A stretch of 64,000 nt of DNA. Origin: Pedobacter sp. FW305-3-2-15-E-R2A2. GTDB lineage: Bacteria > Bacteroidota > Bacteroidia > Sphingobacteriales > Sphingobacteriaceae. Both the position numbers and the translations under genes were made by a program. Under the pieces are notes generated by a model, which saw nothing but the letters and a program-made list of their open reading frames with translations, was not told where the DNA came from and ran no database searches. The DNA is taken from positions 2,108,001 to 2,172,000 of the forward strand of contig NZ_CP151803.1 in the NCBI RefSeq assembly GCF_038446955.1, read 5' to 3'. Below are positions 9,954-19,434 of the stretch, in pieces. How positions within the stretch are numbered: the first letter of the stretch is position 1; each line of letters opens with the position of its first letter.

Positions 9954-10715
9954 TTACAGGATGAAACCATAGAGCCGCTTTTTGTGCTCTTCAGGTTTTT
10001 CTTTTTTTTGCTCATCATATCGGGTAAATATTTCCAGCAATTTCTTTAAATCTTTCTCTGTATCTGTTTTTTTTCCTTTAGAGGGAGGCACAATGTCTGT
10101 GGAAGGGTTGGTAAATGCCGCAACTTTTGTTGCAAACCAGGTGGTATAATAACGGGGGATGGCAAGGCCGAGGATCATGCCGGGCAAACCACTGAATCCT
10201 TCCGGACCACCCCTTAATAAGATCTCATCTGTATAAAAGGCAACGACATAAACCGTGTCATTAATTTTGCCGATGGCTTTTCTACATTCATAGCCAGCGA
10301 TGTTCCTTATGTCGTGCATAATCTTCCAGTCGACCTTAGGAATGGTATCATTCAGGAGATAATCGTCTCCCATGATTCTTTTTTTTAATACCCTGTTCTG
10401 TTTTTGATAATCAGCATATAATTCGTTTTCCGGTTCTCCTGCAAAGTCAAAAAACAGGTTGTTTGTCTGTTCCTCTTCTTGTTTTACGGATTTAAAGATC
10501 GATTTTGTCCGGTTAAAGGACAACTCCCAGTTCGTACTCTTGTATTTTTTTATTTTTTCTTTGGCTTCATCCGGGATGTCCCATTCTGCCAGGCTCCGCT
10601 GCAGATTGACTTTTTTCTCAAAGCTGATCTTACCATATGGAATAAAGAGCTGCTGGGCCTTCAGACCTGTCCATGCGGAAATTAAAAGCAAGAAGGAAGC
10701 CAGCCTTTTCATCAT
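9954..10715 (-). CDS. GLPGLI family exported protein
   Basis: A 253-residue protein with a signal peptide (about residues 1-20, cleavage after LKA). The family-defining motif appears as GLPGMILGL near residue 180, after a GGPEGFS stretch. GLPGLI proteins are common in Bacteroidota and have no established function. They are often encoded directly after a large carboxypeptidase-regulatory-domain outer-membrane barrel, as here: its start lies 2 bp past the upstream gene's stop. This argues that the two products act together at the outer membrane, perhaps in assembly or export; that is inference. Confidence 0.9.
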   Translation of the reverse strand: MMKRLASFLLLISAWTGLKAQQLFIPYGKISFEKKVNLQRSLAEWDIPDEAKEKIKKYKSTNWELSFNRTKSIFKSVKQEEEQTNNLFFDFAGEPENELYADYQKQNRVLKKRIMGDDYLLNDTIPKVDWKIMHDIRNIAGYECRKAIGKINDTVYVVAFYTDEILLRGGPEGFSGLPGMILGLAIPRYYTTWFATKVAAFTNPSTDIVPPSKGKKTDTEKDLKKLLEIFTRYDEQKKEKPEEHKKRLYGFIL

Positions 10716-10717
10716 CT

Positions 10718-13498
10718 TTATTTATTAACCGGAGTTTTTGTGAAATTACCACTTAAATTCCAGCTTGCTCCAAATAATACATAACGCGGAATATAGCTAA
10801 ATGTGTTTTCGCTAATCACATTTCCTCCAACAAATCTGTTGTAACCAATCTTTTGGTTCAGAATATCAGTCACCGTTAGCTTTAGTTCCAATGCTTCACT
10901 TTTTCCAACCTTGGTCGCCAGATAGCTATTCCAGATCACTACATTCAGGTCCTGGCCGAAAGAAGCGTTTGCAGGTCTTAAGGAAATGGAGACCGTACTG
11001 TTGAACTCTGTGCGGTAAGGCAGCTGAACGGTACCCGAAAACTCATGGTTATGGGTAATACTCTTTCCATCATTGATTCCACCAATGGATGATTTACCAA
11101 ACATGATCGTTGCGGAAGGGGAGTAACTGAGGTCTACTTTTGAAGTATAATAGTTAAACGAACCCTTTACATTATATTGGGTATTTGCGGTTTTATTTTT
11201 CACCTCATTGATGATGGCCACATTGTTGGACCTATAGAAACTCAGATCCAGGCCCATCCGGAAATGAAGCTTGGAAAAGCCTTTTGAATAATACATATTG
11301 CCGCTCAGGGAATTGTTTCCATCCAGGTTGATGAAGCTGGAGATCCTTTTGTTAAACTGATCCACATGCTCTGAATTTACAATTGCATTATTGGTAAAGC
11401 CATAATTCAGATATCCAGAAATGTATTGATCAGAATTCATTAAAAAGCTGTTGTAGGAAACACCAAAGTTATTGGTGAAAGAAGGCCTCAATAAGGAGTT
11501 TCCAATCACCTGAAACAGTGGGTTGTTGATTTGTCTTACCGGTTGAATTTGCTCAATGCTGGGCTGTTGGGTAAAACCATTGTAGTTTAGTGCGAGGCTG
11601 GTATTGTTGCTGAGTTTGTAATAGAGATTGGTTCGTGGGGAGAGGTTCAGGTATTTACGCTGAAAATTACTGCCACGGTCAAGATCTTTCAGTTCAAATG
11701 TCGTTATGGTCGCTTCCAGCCCGCTGGAGATGGAGAAATTCTTTGCTTTATACTGAAAGATCATTTTCCCTATATTCGAGAAATTGATGAATTTAAAATT
11801 GTTACTCAGGGAATCTATTTTTGCTTTAACTCCCGTTACATAATCCGAAACCAGTCTGTTGCTGCTGGAGGAAATGGTTTTAAAGGTATAACCGGCTTCC
11901 AAAGACCATCTTTTGGTCAATGTTTCTGCATAACTTATTCTGGTCCCGATAGAATTTTGTGTTCCGGAGTTGTCTTTGATCAGGTTGATGTCTTCACTGC
12001 GGTTCCAGTATCCGTCGGCGTCAAAATATTCGGTATGGTTTAGACTTCGTTCCAGCCCTTTGTTATTCTGGTTTTCCGGTTGGATATCGATAGACAATAC
12101 CCGGCCTTTTTTTCGAAACCTTTTGGACCAGTTGATGTTTCCGTTAAAAGCATCGGCGGAGCCGCTGCCAATATTGGACTGGTTATTCTGACTAATGATT
12201 TTATCCGATTCGCTGGTACTGCCATTTTTCGTATTGGATTCTGTATAACTTCTGTTCTTTTTTAAGCCAAAGGAGATCTTAAGTGTAGACAAAGAATCTA
12301 TGTGATAGTTATAAGTACCACGGATATTCTCTCCGTTTACTTTGGAATGGTCTTCTGTTCTGCCTCTGCTAAAAAAGCGTTTTCCATCAGGGAGGAGCTC
12401 CTGGGCACTGGAAGTTTTGATGTTCGTGTTCTTATTGTCAAAAACTTTGAAGTTTAACTTTAAGCCCATCTTATTATGGTCAAATTTATCAGAGTAATGT
12501 GCTCCCAGGTTTAGATTACTAGGTAATCCACCTGTGGAAGAATAATAATCGTCATCGTCATCACCTCCTGAGGAATACATGATCGAACTGCCATCATCGC
12601 CAACTTCGATCTGGTCGTATTCTTCTCCTTTCAGCTTTCGCATGGAATTGTTGATCTTTGACTCATTGTCGAGGGTGGAGTAGGTACCGAAAATGGCGGT
12701 CTTGAGCTTATTTTTAAAGATCCCCATCATGCCGCCGTAATCCTGAAAGGCATCACTGCCAACATTGGCATCCAGTGTAGACAGGTATCCGTTCTTCGCA
12801 TTTTCTTTGAGCTTTATATTGATGGTTTTATTCTTTACCCCGTCATCAATGCCGGTTAATTCTGCGGTTTTACTCTTTTTGTCGTACACCTGTACTTCTT
12901 CCACGGCATTGGCTTTCAGGTATTTTGTAGCCAGTAGTGGGTCGTCTCCAAAAAATTCATCCCCATCTACCAGTACCGTCTTTACTTCTTTTCCCTGTGC
13001 TTTGATCATTCCGTTTTTATCGATGTCAAATCCAGGAAGTCTTTTTAAAAGCTCCTGCACATTGGCATTGGTTCGTACCGCAAAACTATCGGCCTGAAAG
13101 ACAAGGGTGTCGCCCCGCATTCGGACGGCGTTTTTTGTTGCAGCGATGACGACTTCATTGAGCAGCTTTGATTTTAATTCCATATTGATCCTGCCCAGGT
13201 CCAGCACTGTATTTTCGGCTATTCTTAAATTACGGATATAATCGGCCATTTTCGGGTAGCTGATGAGTAATTTATAATCTCCTTTAGCGAGGTTATTCCA
13301 TTCAAAACGCCCGTCTTTATCCGCACGCGTCGTTTTTACCAATATAGAATCGGTAGAACGGAGCAAGAGCACCGAGCTGTTTTCCAACACCTTTTTCTCC
13401 AATGTATCGACAACTATCCCTTTAATACTTGCCTTTTGTGCTAAAACGGTAAAAGAAAATAAAGTGAAAAGTATATAAATGAAAATTTTTTTCAGCAT
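10718..13498 (-). CDS. TonB-receptor-like outer-membrane beta-barrel with N-terminal carboxypeptidase-regulatory domain
   Basis: A 926-residue outer-membrane protein: signal peptide (residues 1-20), an immunoglobulin-like carboxypeptidase-regulatory domain (about 24-110), a plug-like segment (about 125-230, with VKTVLVDGDEFFGDDP), then a long barrel of OMP_b-brl type. An acidic loop GGDDDDDYY sits near residue 315. The C terminus is basic (FTKTPVNK) rather than a classical final aromatic strand. Such proteins pair with GLPGLI partners, and the GLPGLI gene follows after 2 bp. The cargo is unknown. No TonB box is evident, so energised transport is uncertain. Confidence 0.9.
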   Translation of the reverse strand: MLKKIFIYILFTLFSFTVLAQKASIKGIVVDTLEKKVLENSSVLLLRSTDSILVKTTRADKDGRFEWNNLAKGDYKLLISYPKMADYIRNLRIAENTVLDLGRINMELKSKLLNEVVIAATKNAVRMRGDTLVFQADSFAVRTNANVQELLKRLPGFDIDKNGMIKAQGKEVKTVLVDGDEFFGDDPLLATKYLKANAVEEVQVYDKKSKTAELTGIDDGVKNKTINIKLKENAKNGYLSTLDANVGSDAFQDYGGMMGIFKNKLKTAIFGTYSTLDNESKINNSMRKLKGEEYDQIEVGDDGSSIMYSSGGDDDDDYYSSTGGLPSNLNLGAHYSDKFDHNKMGLKLNFKVFDNKNTNIKTSSAQELLPDGKRFFSRGRTEDHSKVNGENIRGTYNYHIDSLSTLKISFGLKKNRSYTESNTKNGSTSESDKIISQNNQSNIGSGSADAFNGNINWSKRFRKKGRVLSIDIQPENQNNKGLERSLNHTEYFDADGYWNRSEDINLIKDNSGTQNSIGTRISYAETLTKRWSLEAGYTFKTISSSSNRLVSDYVTGVKAKIDSLSNNFKFINFSNIGKMIFQYKAKNFSISSGLEATITTFELKDLDRGSNFQRKYLNLSPRTNLYYKLSNNTSLALNYNGFTQQPSIEQIQPVRQINNPLFQVIGNSLLRPSFTNNFGVSYNSFLMNSDQYISGYLNYGFTNNAIVNSEHVDQFNKRISSFINLDGNNSLSGNMYYSKGFSKLHFRMGLDLSFYRSNNVAIINEVKNKTANTQYNVKGSFNYYTSKVDLSYSPSATIMFGKSSIGGINDGKSITHNHEFSGTVQLPYRTEFNSTVSISLRPANASFGQDLNVVIWNSYLATKVGKSEALELKLTVTDILNQKIGYNRFVGGNVISENTFSYIPRYVLFGASWNLSGNFTKTPVNK

Positions 13499-13837
13499 AA
13501 ATTACCGGGTAACTTCATCGAGAGTTCCTAAATCTAATAACTATTTTTTTGTAACTATTAATTTTCAGGAATATTGTTGGTTTTTGAAAGAAAAAGTAAG
13601 GATAAAAAAAAATGCCCGAAAAACTCCGGGCAATTTTTAAATTATATTTGGTTAGAATATGCTGGTTTTGGTTGTTTACAATCTAGTTTTTTACAGTTTC
13701 ATTATCTAAATATAATGTAAAATATATTTTAATCGCAATATAATTTTCAACTTTTTTCATAAAGCGAACGAAAATATGCTGTTTTAGCACCTGGAAGCCT
13801 TTTTGTGGTCGCCCAGAGGCTTATATTTTTATGAATG
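13499..13837. other. 339-bp A/T-rich spacer
   Basis: No coding sequence seen. The left part holds the presumed promoter region of the barrel-GLPGLI operon and a terminator-like hairpin at 13608-13638. The rest is very A/T-rich, with a weak 6-bp inverted repeat (13795-13800 with 13817-13822) just after the lipoprotein stop. I see no clean TAnnTTTG box for the barrel gene. Confidence 0.6.
13608..13638. terminator. Terminator-like hairpin, probably bidirectional
   Basis: TGCCCG (13613-13618) pairs with CGGGCA (13627-13632); A-rich sequence precedes and T-rich sequence follows on both strands. On the minus strand it is followed by nine T, so it likely ends the trpS-to-lipoprotein transcript before the next operon. 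Confidence 0.75.
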
Positions 13838-14389
13838 TTACTTGCAACAGCTATAGTAGGGAAGCACTTTATGTTCCTTTTCAGACCAGGCAATATACAC
13901 TTTTTGCTCATTTGATGTCCTGTACTTGAAGCCGTTTAAAGCTGAGTGCTTTAATTCAGCGAAGAACGCTTTATCCGGGGTATTGGCATCCGGATTTTCA
14001 TTCTCCGTTACTGCGGGCTCCAGAAAATTTTCATCCTCAAAGAACAACTTCAGTTCCTGCTGAATAAATTCCTTTTGTTTCGATTCTTTCTTCAGGTCAA
14101 GCGTAGATTCATAATTCTTGATCAGATCAGTTACTTTAAAATCTTTCTGATAGATTTTAGCCCCATCGTGTGCGGTAATGTTAAAACTCATGACCATGTC
14201 TTTCAGTGATTCCCCTTTAAGGGCAATTCTAAACGTATCCAGTTTTACCGAATCGCTGAAAGGTTTCAACAAGGTTTGGCCCTCCACGTTTGCTTTCCCG
14301 CTTTGTGTTCCCTCCGTTCCTGTGTTGCTGTTACACGCACTAAAGAATCCCAGGGAAAGTAACAAAAAGATATAATAGGTATTTCTCAT
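13838..14389 (-). CDS. Hypothetical lipoprotein
   Basis: A 183-residue protein I do not recognise. It has a lipoprotein signal (hydrophobic residues 7-16, then FSAC with Cys19), an Asn/Ser/Thr/Gly-rich linker, and a charged soluble body ending in YYSCCK with two adjacent cysteines. Its ATG overlaps the kdsB stop by 4 bp (ATGA), so it is translationally coupled to kdsB. A link to envelope maintenance would suit kdsB, but nothing in the sequence proves it. Confidence 0.8.
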   Translation of the reverse strand: MRNTYYIFLLLSLGFFSACNSNTGTEGTQSGKANVEGQTLLKPFSDSVKLDTFRIALKGESLKDMVMSFNITAHDGAKIYQKDFKVTDLIKNYESTLDLKKESKQKEFIQQELKLFFEDENFLEPAVTENENPDANTPDKAFFAELKHSALNGFKYRTSNEQKVYIAWSEKEHKVLPYYSCCK

Positions 14390-15117
14390 GAGCGAATGAT
14401 TTTATTCAGATCTTCAGGGGTATCAATAGCAATGGTCTCTATGGTCGTTACCCTCGTTTGAATGGAATAGCCATTCTCTACCCAGCGCAGTTGCTCCAGG
14501 CTTTCTGCGATTTCCAGACTCGAGGGAGCGAGTTTCGTTATTTCCAATAAAACAGGAACTGTATAGCCATAAATGCCGATGTGTTTGTAAAACTGATGTG
14601 CCTTCAGCCAGTTTTCTTTTTCCGCATTTCTGATATAGGGAATGGTTTGGCGGCTAAAATAAACGGCTTCTCTTTTGCTGTTCAGGATCACTTTCGGAAG
14701 GTTGTGGTTGAACAACTCTTCAGGTGTATGAATTTCCTTAATTAAGGTGGCCAGCTGTACCTGTGGATCGGTAAAGCAGGAAATCAAAAGATCGATTTGT
14801 GCAGGATCAATAAAGGGCTCATCACCCTGTATATTCACTATGACATCAAATCCGGGAACCTTTTCAACCACCTCTGCGCAACGATCAGTACCGCTTTGGT
14901 GCTGACTGCCGGTCATGATGAATTCCCCGACAAAACTTTTAACTTCTGCAGCAATGCGTTCATCATCAGTCGCAACCACAACCTTGTCTATTCCGGAAGC
15001 TTTAGCCGCCTGTTCATACACCCGGCGGATCATGCTTTTCCCCTGAATATCCACCAGAGGTTTCCCGGGGAAACGGGTAGAGGCGTAGCGGGCAGGAATG
15101 ACACCTAATACTTTCAT
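14386..15117 (-). CDS. kdsB: 3-deoxy-manno-octulosonate cytidylyltransferase (CMP-Kdo synthetase)
   Basis: A 243-residue enzyme activating Kdo with CTP for lipopolysaccharide core synthesis in the cytoplasm. The N-terminal nucleotide-binding signature IPARYASTRFPGKPL (residues 7-21) is diagnostic, and NIQGDEPFI follows mid-protein. Length is standard. It starts 1 bp after the deoxynucleoside kinase stop and overlaps the lipoprotein start by 4 bp, inside a compact trpS-kinase-kdsB-lipoprotein run. The nucleotide supply (pyrG) is nearby but in a separate unit. Confidence 0.97.
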   Translation of the reverse strand: MKVLGVIPARYASTRFPGKPLVDIQGKSMIRRVYEQAAKASGIDKVVVATDDERIAAEVKSFVGEFIMTGSQHQSGTDRCAEVVEKVPGFDVIVNIQGDEPFIDPAQIDLLISCFTDPQVQLATLIKEIHTPEELFNHNLPKVILNSKREAVYFSRQTIPYIRNAEKENWLKAHQFYKHIGIYGYTVPVLLEITKLAPSSLEIAESLEQLRWVENGYSIQTRVTTIETIAIDTPEDLNKIIRS

Positions 15118-15118
15118 C

Positions 15119-15733
15119 TTAGAATAAACCGTTTATTTCTGCGTCAATTGATTGAATGATCGTACCCAAATCTTCAGGATTATTCGTGAAATCAAGCTTG
15201 TCTTTATCCAGGATCAGTAATTTTCCAAGGCTATAATCTTTGATCCAGGCTTCATATTTCTCATTTAGCTTAGATAGATAATCAATTCTGATGCTTGCTT
15301 CATACTCACGTCCCCTGCGCTGGATATTATTAACCAGTGTAGGTACGGAAGCGCGCAGGTAAACCAGTACATCGGGAGGTTTGATAAAGGAAGTGATGTT
15401 CTCAAAGATCGCCCGGTAATTGTGGTGGTCTCTGGTCGTCATCAGGCCCATTTCATGCAGGTTTTCTGCAAAGATGTGCGCATCCTCATAAATCGTTCTG
15501 TCCTGAATGACATTCCGTTTATTACTCTCAATATCTACAATCTGCTGAAAACGGCTGTTCAAAAAATAAATCTGCAGGTTAAAGCTCCACCTTTTCATGT
15601 CGCTATAAAAATCTTCCAGATAAGGATTGTCCTCTACCGCTTCATATAAAGCTTCCCAGCCATAATGTTTGGCCAATAACCCTGTTAATGTGGTTTTACC
15701 GGCACCAATATTTCCAACTATAGCTATGTGCAT
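15119..15733 (-). CDS. Deoxynucleoside kinase
   Basis: A 204-residue P-loop kinase of the dNK family (deoxyadenosine/deoxyguanosine/thymidine-type salvage). The Walker A motif GNIGAGKTT lies at residues 7-15, a substrate-binding ED followed by NPYLEDFY near 33-43, and the DRTIYEDAHIF motif (the DRS/ERS equivalent) mid-protein. A lid-type RRGREYE arginine cluster follows. Which deoxynucleoside it prefers cannot be read. It lies 51 bp after trpS and 1 bp before kdsB, all on one strand. Confidence 0.92.
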   Translation of the reverse strand: MHIAIVGNIGAGKTTLTGLLAKHYGWEALYEAVEDNPYLEDFYSDMKRWSFNLQIYFLNSRFQQIVDIESNKRNVIQDRTIYEDAHIFAENLHEMGLMTTRDHHNYRAIFENITSFIKPPDVLVYLRASVPTLVNNIQRRGREYEASIRIDYLSKLNEKYEAWIKDYSLGKLLILDKDKLDFTNNPEDLGTIIQSIDAEINGLF

Positions 15734-15784
15734 ATATTTTTCTTTTAAGGTAGCTATTGTAGCTATATCATTTATACTATAAGG

Positions 15785-16783
15785 TTAAAAGGATTTAAAT
15801 CCGATCAGTTCCCTTGCTTCTTTAATCGTTTTTTGTGCACTTTCTCTTGCTTTTAGTGCACCATGTTTGGCCACCTGACGGAGGTATGAAGTATCTTTTG
15901 AGATCTCTTCAATTTTTTCACGAATAGGCGTATTAAAGACGATCATATCTTCTGCCAGTTGCTTTTTGAAATCTCCGTAACGGATGGCGCGGGTATTGTA
16001 AAGGTCGTCAAAATGCTTCATGGTATCTGCCGGAGAAACGATTTTCATCAGGTCAAATAAGTTTTGAATGGCTTCCGGTTTTGGCTGATTGTCTTCTGTA
16101 GGACCACCATCAGTTACCGCACGGGAAACTTTCTTACGGATGATTTCCGGGCTATCGGCTAAATAGATGCAGCTGCCATCACCTGAAGACTTGCTCATCT
16201 TTCCTTTTCCATCCAAACCGGGAACTTTTACCAGGTTCTCATCAAAGTTAAAGGCCTGTACTTCCGGGAACATTTCATGATTATACAACCTGTTGAATCT
16301 GTTTCCAAAGGTTCGGGTCATTTCTAAGTGTTGTTCCTGATCTTTTCCTACAGGAACTTTAACCGCTTTATGGATCAGAATATCAGCAGCCATAAGTGTT
16401 GGGTAAGTTAACAGACCCGCATTCACGTTATCTGGCTGGGTTCTGACTTTATCTTTAAAAGAAGCACTGCGCTCCAGTTCGCCCATATAGGCATTCATGT
16501 TCAGGTATAAATATAATTCTGTAACCTCAGGCACGTCAGACTGGATATAAATGGTGGTTTCTTCCGGATTGATTCCGCAAGCCAGGTATTCTACTAAAAC
16601 GTGTTTTACATAGCCATGAAGGTCACCAGGTGTCGGATGAGTGGTCAGAGAGTGAAGGTCGGCAATAAAAAAGAAGCAATTAAAATCATACTGCATCTTT
16701 ACAAAGTTCTTTACTGCACCAAAATAATTTCCCAGGTGTAAATTTCCTGTAGGACGAATCCCGCTAACTACCGTTTCTTTCAT
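15785..16783 (-). CDS. trpS: Tryptophanyl-tRNA synthetase
   Basis: A 332-residue class I synthetase charging tRNA-Trp. The HIGH-type motif is HLGN (residues 16-19, in TGNLHLGNYFG), the KMSKS motif is intact in GKMSKSSGDG near residue 198, and GKDQEQHLE marks the Trp-tRNA ligase family. Full length. First gene of a minus-strand run with the deoxynucleoside kinase, kdsB and a lipoprotein, divergent from plsC with about 140 bp between. Confidence 0.97.
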   Translation of the reverse strand: MKETVVSGIRPTGNLHLGNYFGAVKNFVKMQYDFNCFFFIADLHSLTTHPTPGDLHGYVKHVLVEYLACGINPEETTIYIQSDVPEVTELYLYLNMNAYMGELERSASFKDKVRTQPDNVNAGLLTYPTLMAADILIHKAVKVPVGKDQEQHLEMTRTFGNRFNRLYNHEMFPEVQAFNFDENLVKVPGLDGKGKMSKSSGDGSCIYLADSPEIIRKKVSRAVTDGGPTEDNQPKPEAIQNLFDLMKIVSPADTMKHFDDLYNTRAIRYGDFKKQLAEDMIVFNTPIREKIEEISKDTSYLRQVAKHGALKARESAQKTIKEARELIGFKSF

Positions 16784-16910
16784 AGGGACGAAATTAATAA
16801 AAAACAGGTATTAGGTCTGCCTATAATTTTATTTTTATGCTTTATAAATAGGGATTGTCGGGAATTTACATTTGAATGAACGTTTTTTAACGCTTATATC
16901 GTAATTTTTG

Positions 16911-16918
16911 TAGTTTTG
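16911..16918 (+). promoter_or_regulatory. Candidate -7 promoter box for plsC (possibly leaderless)
   Basis: TAGTTTTG matches TAnnTTTG exactly and ends five bases before the plsC ATG, so transcription would begin at or next to the start codon. No -33 TTG at the normal spacing was found. Confidence 0.45.
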
Positions 16919-16923
16919 GCGCA

Positions 16924-17658
16924 ATGATCCGCCTGCTTAAGCACACCCACCGCCTCTATTCGATCTTTGTTATTTTAGTATTGTCGGTGGTTTTTTATCC
17001 GTTTTATTATCTGGCAGCGCAATCTCCAAAGGGATATAGCACCTTAAATAAATTGAGAAAACTAAAAAGTATCCTCAGCAGCTGGCTGACGGGGATATTT
17101 TTCCGCTTTACCTATGAGCAACCTTTAGATAAAAACCAGACCTATATTTACTGTGCCAATCATGCTTCCAATCTGGACATTATGCTTTTTTGTATCCTGG
17201 CGAAAGGAAAGTTTCATTTTATGGGGAAAGACGAACTTCGGAGCAATCCGGTCCTGAAAATTTTCTTTAATACCATAGATATTTCCGTAAACAGGGAAAG
17301 TAAAATTTCTGCTTTCCGGGCTTTCAAAAGAGCAGAGGAGACGCTGGAGCAGGGTTGGAGCCTCATTATATTTCCTGAAGGAAAGATTGATGGAACACAT
17401 TACCCTCCGTTTTTGCATCCTTTTAAAAACGGACCATTCCGCTTGGCCATAGAGAAAAATATTCCCATCCTTGCAGTCAGCCTGACGGATGTATGGAAAA
17501 AAATGTGGGATGATGGCTCGAAGTATGGTAGTACGCCGGGAATTTGTGATATTTACATCCATAAGCCTGTAGACACAACAGATTTAACAATAGCAGATGC
17601 TGACCTTTTAAAAGAACGCATCTTTGATTTAATAAACAGTAAACTCATTAAAGCATGA
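16924..17658 (+). CDS. plsC: 1-acyl-sn-glycerol-3-phosphate acyltransferase
   Basis: A 244-residue membrane-bound acyltransferase making phosphatidic acid. A membrane helix lies at about residues 12-32. The catalytic H-x4-D motif is NHASNLD (His80, Asp85), and the phosphate-binding FPEGKIDG motif lies near residue 150 (usually FPEGTR; here Lys-Ile-Asp replaces Thr-Arg). A GKDELRSNP stretch near 110 fits the family. The stop overlaps the gatC start by 4 bp (ATGA). Confidence 0.93.
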   Translation: MIRLLKHTHRLYSIFVILVLSVVFYPFYYLAAQSPKGYSTLNKLRKLKSILSSWLTGIFFRFTYEQPLDKNQTYIYCANHASNLDIMLFCILAKGKFHFMGKDELRSNPVLKIFFNTIDISVNRESKISAFRAFKRAEETLEQGWSLIIFPEGKIDGTHYPPFLHPFKNGPFRLAIEKNIPILAVSLTDVWKKMWDDGSKYGSTPGICDIYIHKPVDTTDLTIADADLLKERIFDLINSKLIKA

Positions 17659-17945
17659 CCATCGATAAACAAACCATAGATAAAGTTGCCAACCTGGCGA
17701 GAATTGCGATCGAAGATAAAGAAGTCGATACATTGATGGCTGATATGAATAAGATCCTTACATTTATGGAGAAGCTCAATGAGTTGGATACAACCGGGGT
17801 GGCACCGCTGGTCTATATGAACACAGAGGAGAATGTATGGCGCGAAGATCAGGTGAAGCAGGAGATTACAGTAGCAGAGGGACTGAAGAATGCCGCCAGA
17901 CACAATGAAAACTTCTTTATGGTCCCAAAGATCATAGAAAAATAA
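17655..17945 (+). CDS. gatC: Asp-tRNA(Asn)/Glu-tRNA(Gln) amidotransferase subunit C
   Basis: A 96-residue small subunit of the GatCAB amidotransferase that converts misacylated Glu-tRNA(Gln) or Asp-tRNA(Asn). It has the usual opening (VAxLARI near residues 11-17), a helix with MADMNKILTFMEKLNELDT, and a C-terminal NFFMVPKIIE segment. Length is standard. Coupled to plsC by a 4-bp overlap; gatA and gatB are not in the window. The ABC ATPase gene follows after 63 bp. Confidence 0.95.
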   Translation: MTIDKQTIDKVANLARIAIEDKEVDTLMADMNKILTFMEKLNELDTTGVAPLVYMNTEENVWREDQVKQEITVAEGLKNAARHNENFFMVPKIIEK

Positions 17946-18008
17946 AGACAGATGTAACATCCGGGGGTAGATGACCGTCTAAAACGAAACAGGAATAAAT
18001 AAATTTCA

Positions 18009-18767
18009 ATGGAAAAAGCGTTAATCAACATCAAAGATATAGGTCGTAAATACGTGATAGGGTCAGAAGTCATCCATGCGCTAAAATCAGTTTCATTGGA
18101 TATACACAAAGGGGAGTTCGTCGCACTGATGGGGCCTTCAGGTTCCGGAAAGTCTACTTTAATGAACATCCTCGGTTGTCTGGATACCCCAAGTAAGGGC
18201 GACTATGTCCTGAATGGCATTAATGTAAGTCAGATGACAGACAATGAGCTTGCAGAAGTTCGTAATAAGGAAATCGGCTTCGTTTTCCAGACTTTTAACC
18301 TGTTACCCCGCTCCACTTCTTTAGATAATGTGGCACTTCCGCTGATCTATGCCGGAGCAAATAAAAAAGAACGCGATGCCAGAGCGCAAAAGGCACTGGA
18401 AAATGTGGGCCTGGGCAACAGGGTAACGCATAAACCAAATGAGCTTTCCGGTGGACAACGCCAAAGGGTAGCGGTAGCCAGGGCACTGATCAACAATCCT
18501 TCTATTATTCTTGCGGATGAGCCAACAGGTAACCTAGATACAAAAACATCCATAGAAATTATGGGTTTGCTGGAAGAGATCCACAGCAAAGGAAATACAA
18601 TTATCCTGGTGACCCACGAAGAGGACATTGCACAACATGCACACCGCATTGTACGGATGCGTGATGGGCTGATCGAAAAAGATTACCTGAATACTGACAT
18701 CAAAACGGTATCGCCACGTCTAACCAAACTGGAAGCCAAAGGCGATGATTTTGAAAAAATAAGCTAA
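18009..18767 (+). CDS. ABC transporter ATP-binding protein, MacB/LolD type
   Basis: A 252-residue ATPase. Walker [10 protein letters not shown] is at residues 42-50, the signature LSGGQRQR near 143, Walker [13 protein letters not shown] near 166, and an H-loop in LVTHEED. The family (LolD/MacB/FtsE group) works with FtsX-like permeases to move lipoproteins, peptides or drugs across the envelope. No permease is adjacent; the single MacB-type permease in the window starts 3.4 kb downstream on the same strand and is the best candidate partner. Confidence 0.93.
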   Translation: MEKALINIKDIGRKYVIGSEVIHALKSVSLDIHKGEFVALMGPSGSGKSTLMNILGCLDTPSKGDYVLNGINVSQMTDNELAEVRNKEIGFVFQTFNLLPRSTSLDNVALPLIYAGANKKERDARAQKALENVGLGNRVTHKPNELSGGQRQRVAVARALINNPSIILADEPTGNLDTKTSIEIMGLLEEIHSKGNTIILVTHEEDIAQHAHRIVRMRDGLIEKDYLNTDIKTVSPRLTKLEAKGDDFEKIS

Positions 18768-18863
18768 TATTCTTTCCTGAAATCATCATAAGCTTACCGC
18801 TTACAAAAAGTAATGAATAGGCGTATGATAGCTTCATAATCGCTAAAAAACAGTTGTATTCCA

Positions 18864-19412
18864 ATGAAAATATATACCAAGACAGGCGATAAGGGTTTAA
18901 CCTCACTGATTGGAGGGACCAGGGTGCCGAAATACCATTTGCGCATAGAATGTTATGGAACAGTAGATGAACTCAACTCTTATATCGGATTGATCATGTG
19001 CCAGGATATTGACGCTCATCATCAGAAAATACTGAAAGAAATCCAGGACAGACTGTTTACTGTAGGCGCTTCGCTGGCTGCAGATCCTGAAAAATCAAGA
19101 ATGAAAATCCCTGATTTACATGAAAGCGACATTAATTTGTTGGAGCAGGAGATGGATCAAATGAATGAGGCGCTGCCAGAATTGAAACATTTTGTATTGC
19201 CGGGTGGAACAACGGTAGTTTCTTTTTGCCATGTGGCACGCTGTATTTGTCGCCGTGCAGAGCGTTTAACGGTACATTTAGCCTCAGAAAGCTTTGTTGA
19301 CGAAAAAATGACGATTTATTTAAACCGTTTAAGCGATTATTTATTTGTTTTGGCACGAAAACTGAATTTAGATGCAAAAACAGATGAAAACATCTGGATT
19401 CCGCGTCTATAA
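18864..19412 (+). CDS. Cob(I)alamin adenosyltransferase, PduO type
   Basis: A 182-residue enzyme attaching the adenosyl group of ATP to cob(I)alamin. The ATP-binding N terminus reads TKTGDKGLTSLIGG (residues 5-18), and the C-terminal signatures RCICRRAERLTV and NRLSDYLFVLAR are both present. Length is standard. The upstream 96 bp is too short and unstructured for a cobalamin riboswitch. Confidence 0.94.
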   Translation: MKIYTKTGDKGLTSLIGGTRVPKYHLRIECYGTVDELNSYIGLIMCQDIDAHHQKILKEIQDRLFTVGASLAADPEKSRMKIPDLHESDINLLEQEMDQMNEALPELKHFVLPGGTTVVSFCHVARCICRRAERLTVHLASESFVDEKMTIYLNRLSDYLFVLARKLNLDAKTDENIWIPRL

Positions 19413-19434
19413 AAACGTTGAAAAAAAGTTTGTT

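Noticed and set aside
18768..18863. Cobalamin riboswitch before the adenosyltransferase gene
   Set aside because: Only 96 bp, no B12-box-like core and no long helices; too short for the known riboswitch.
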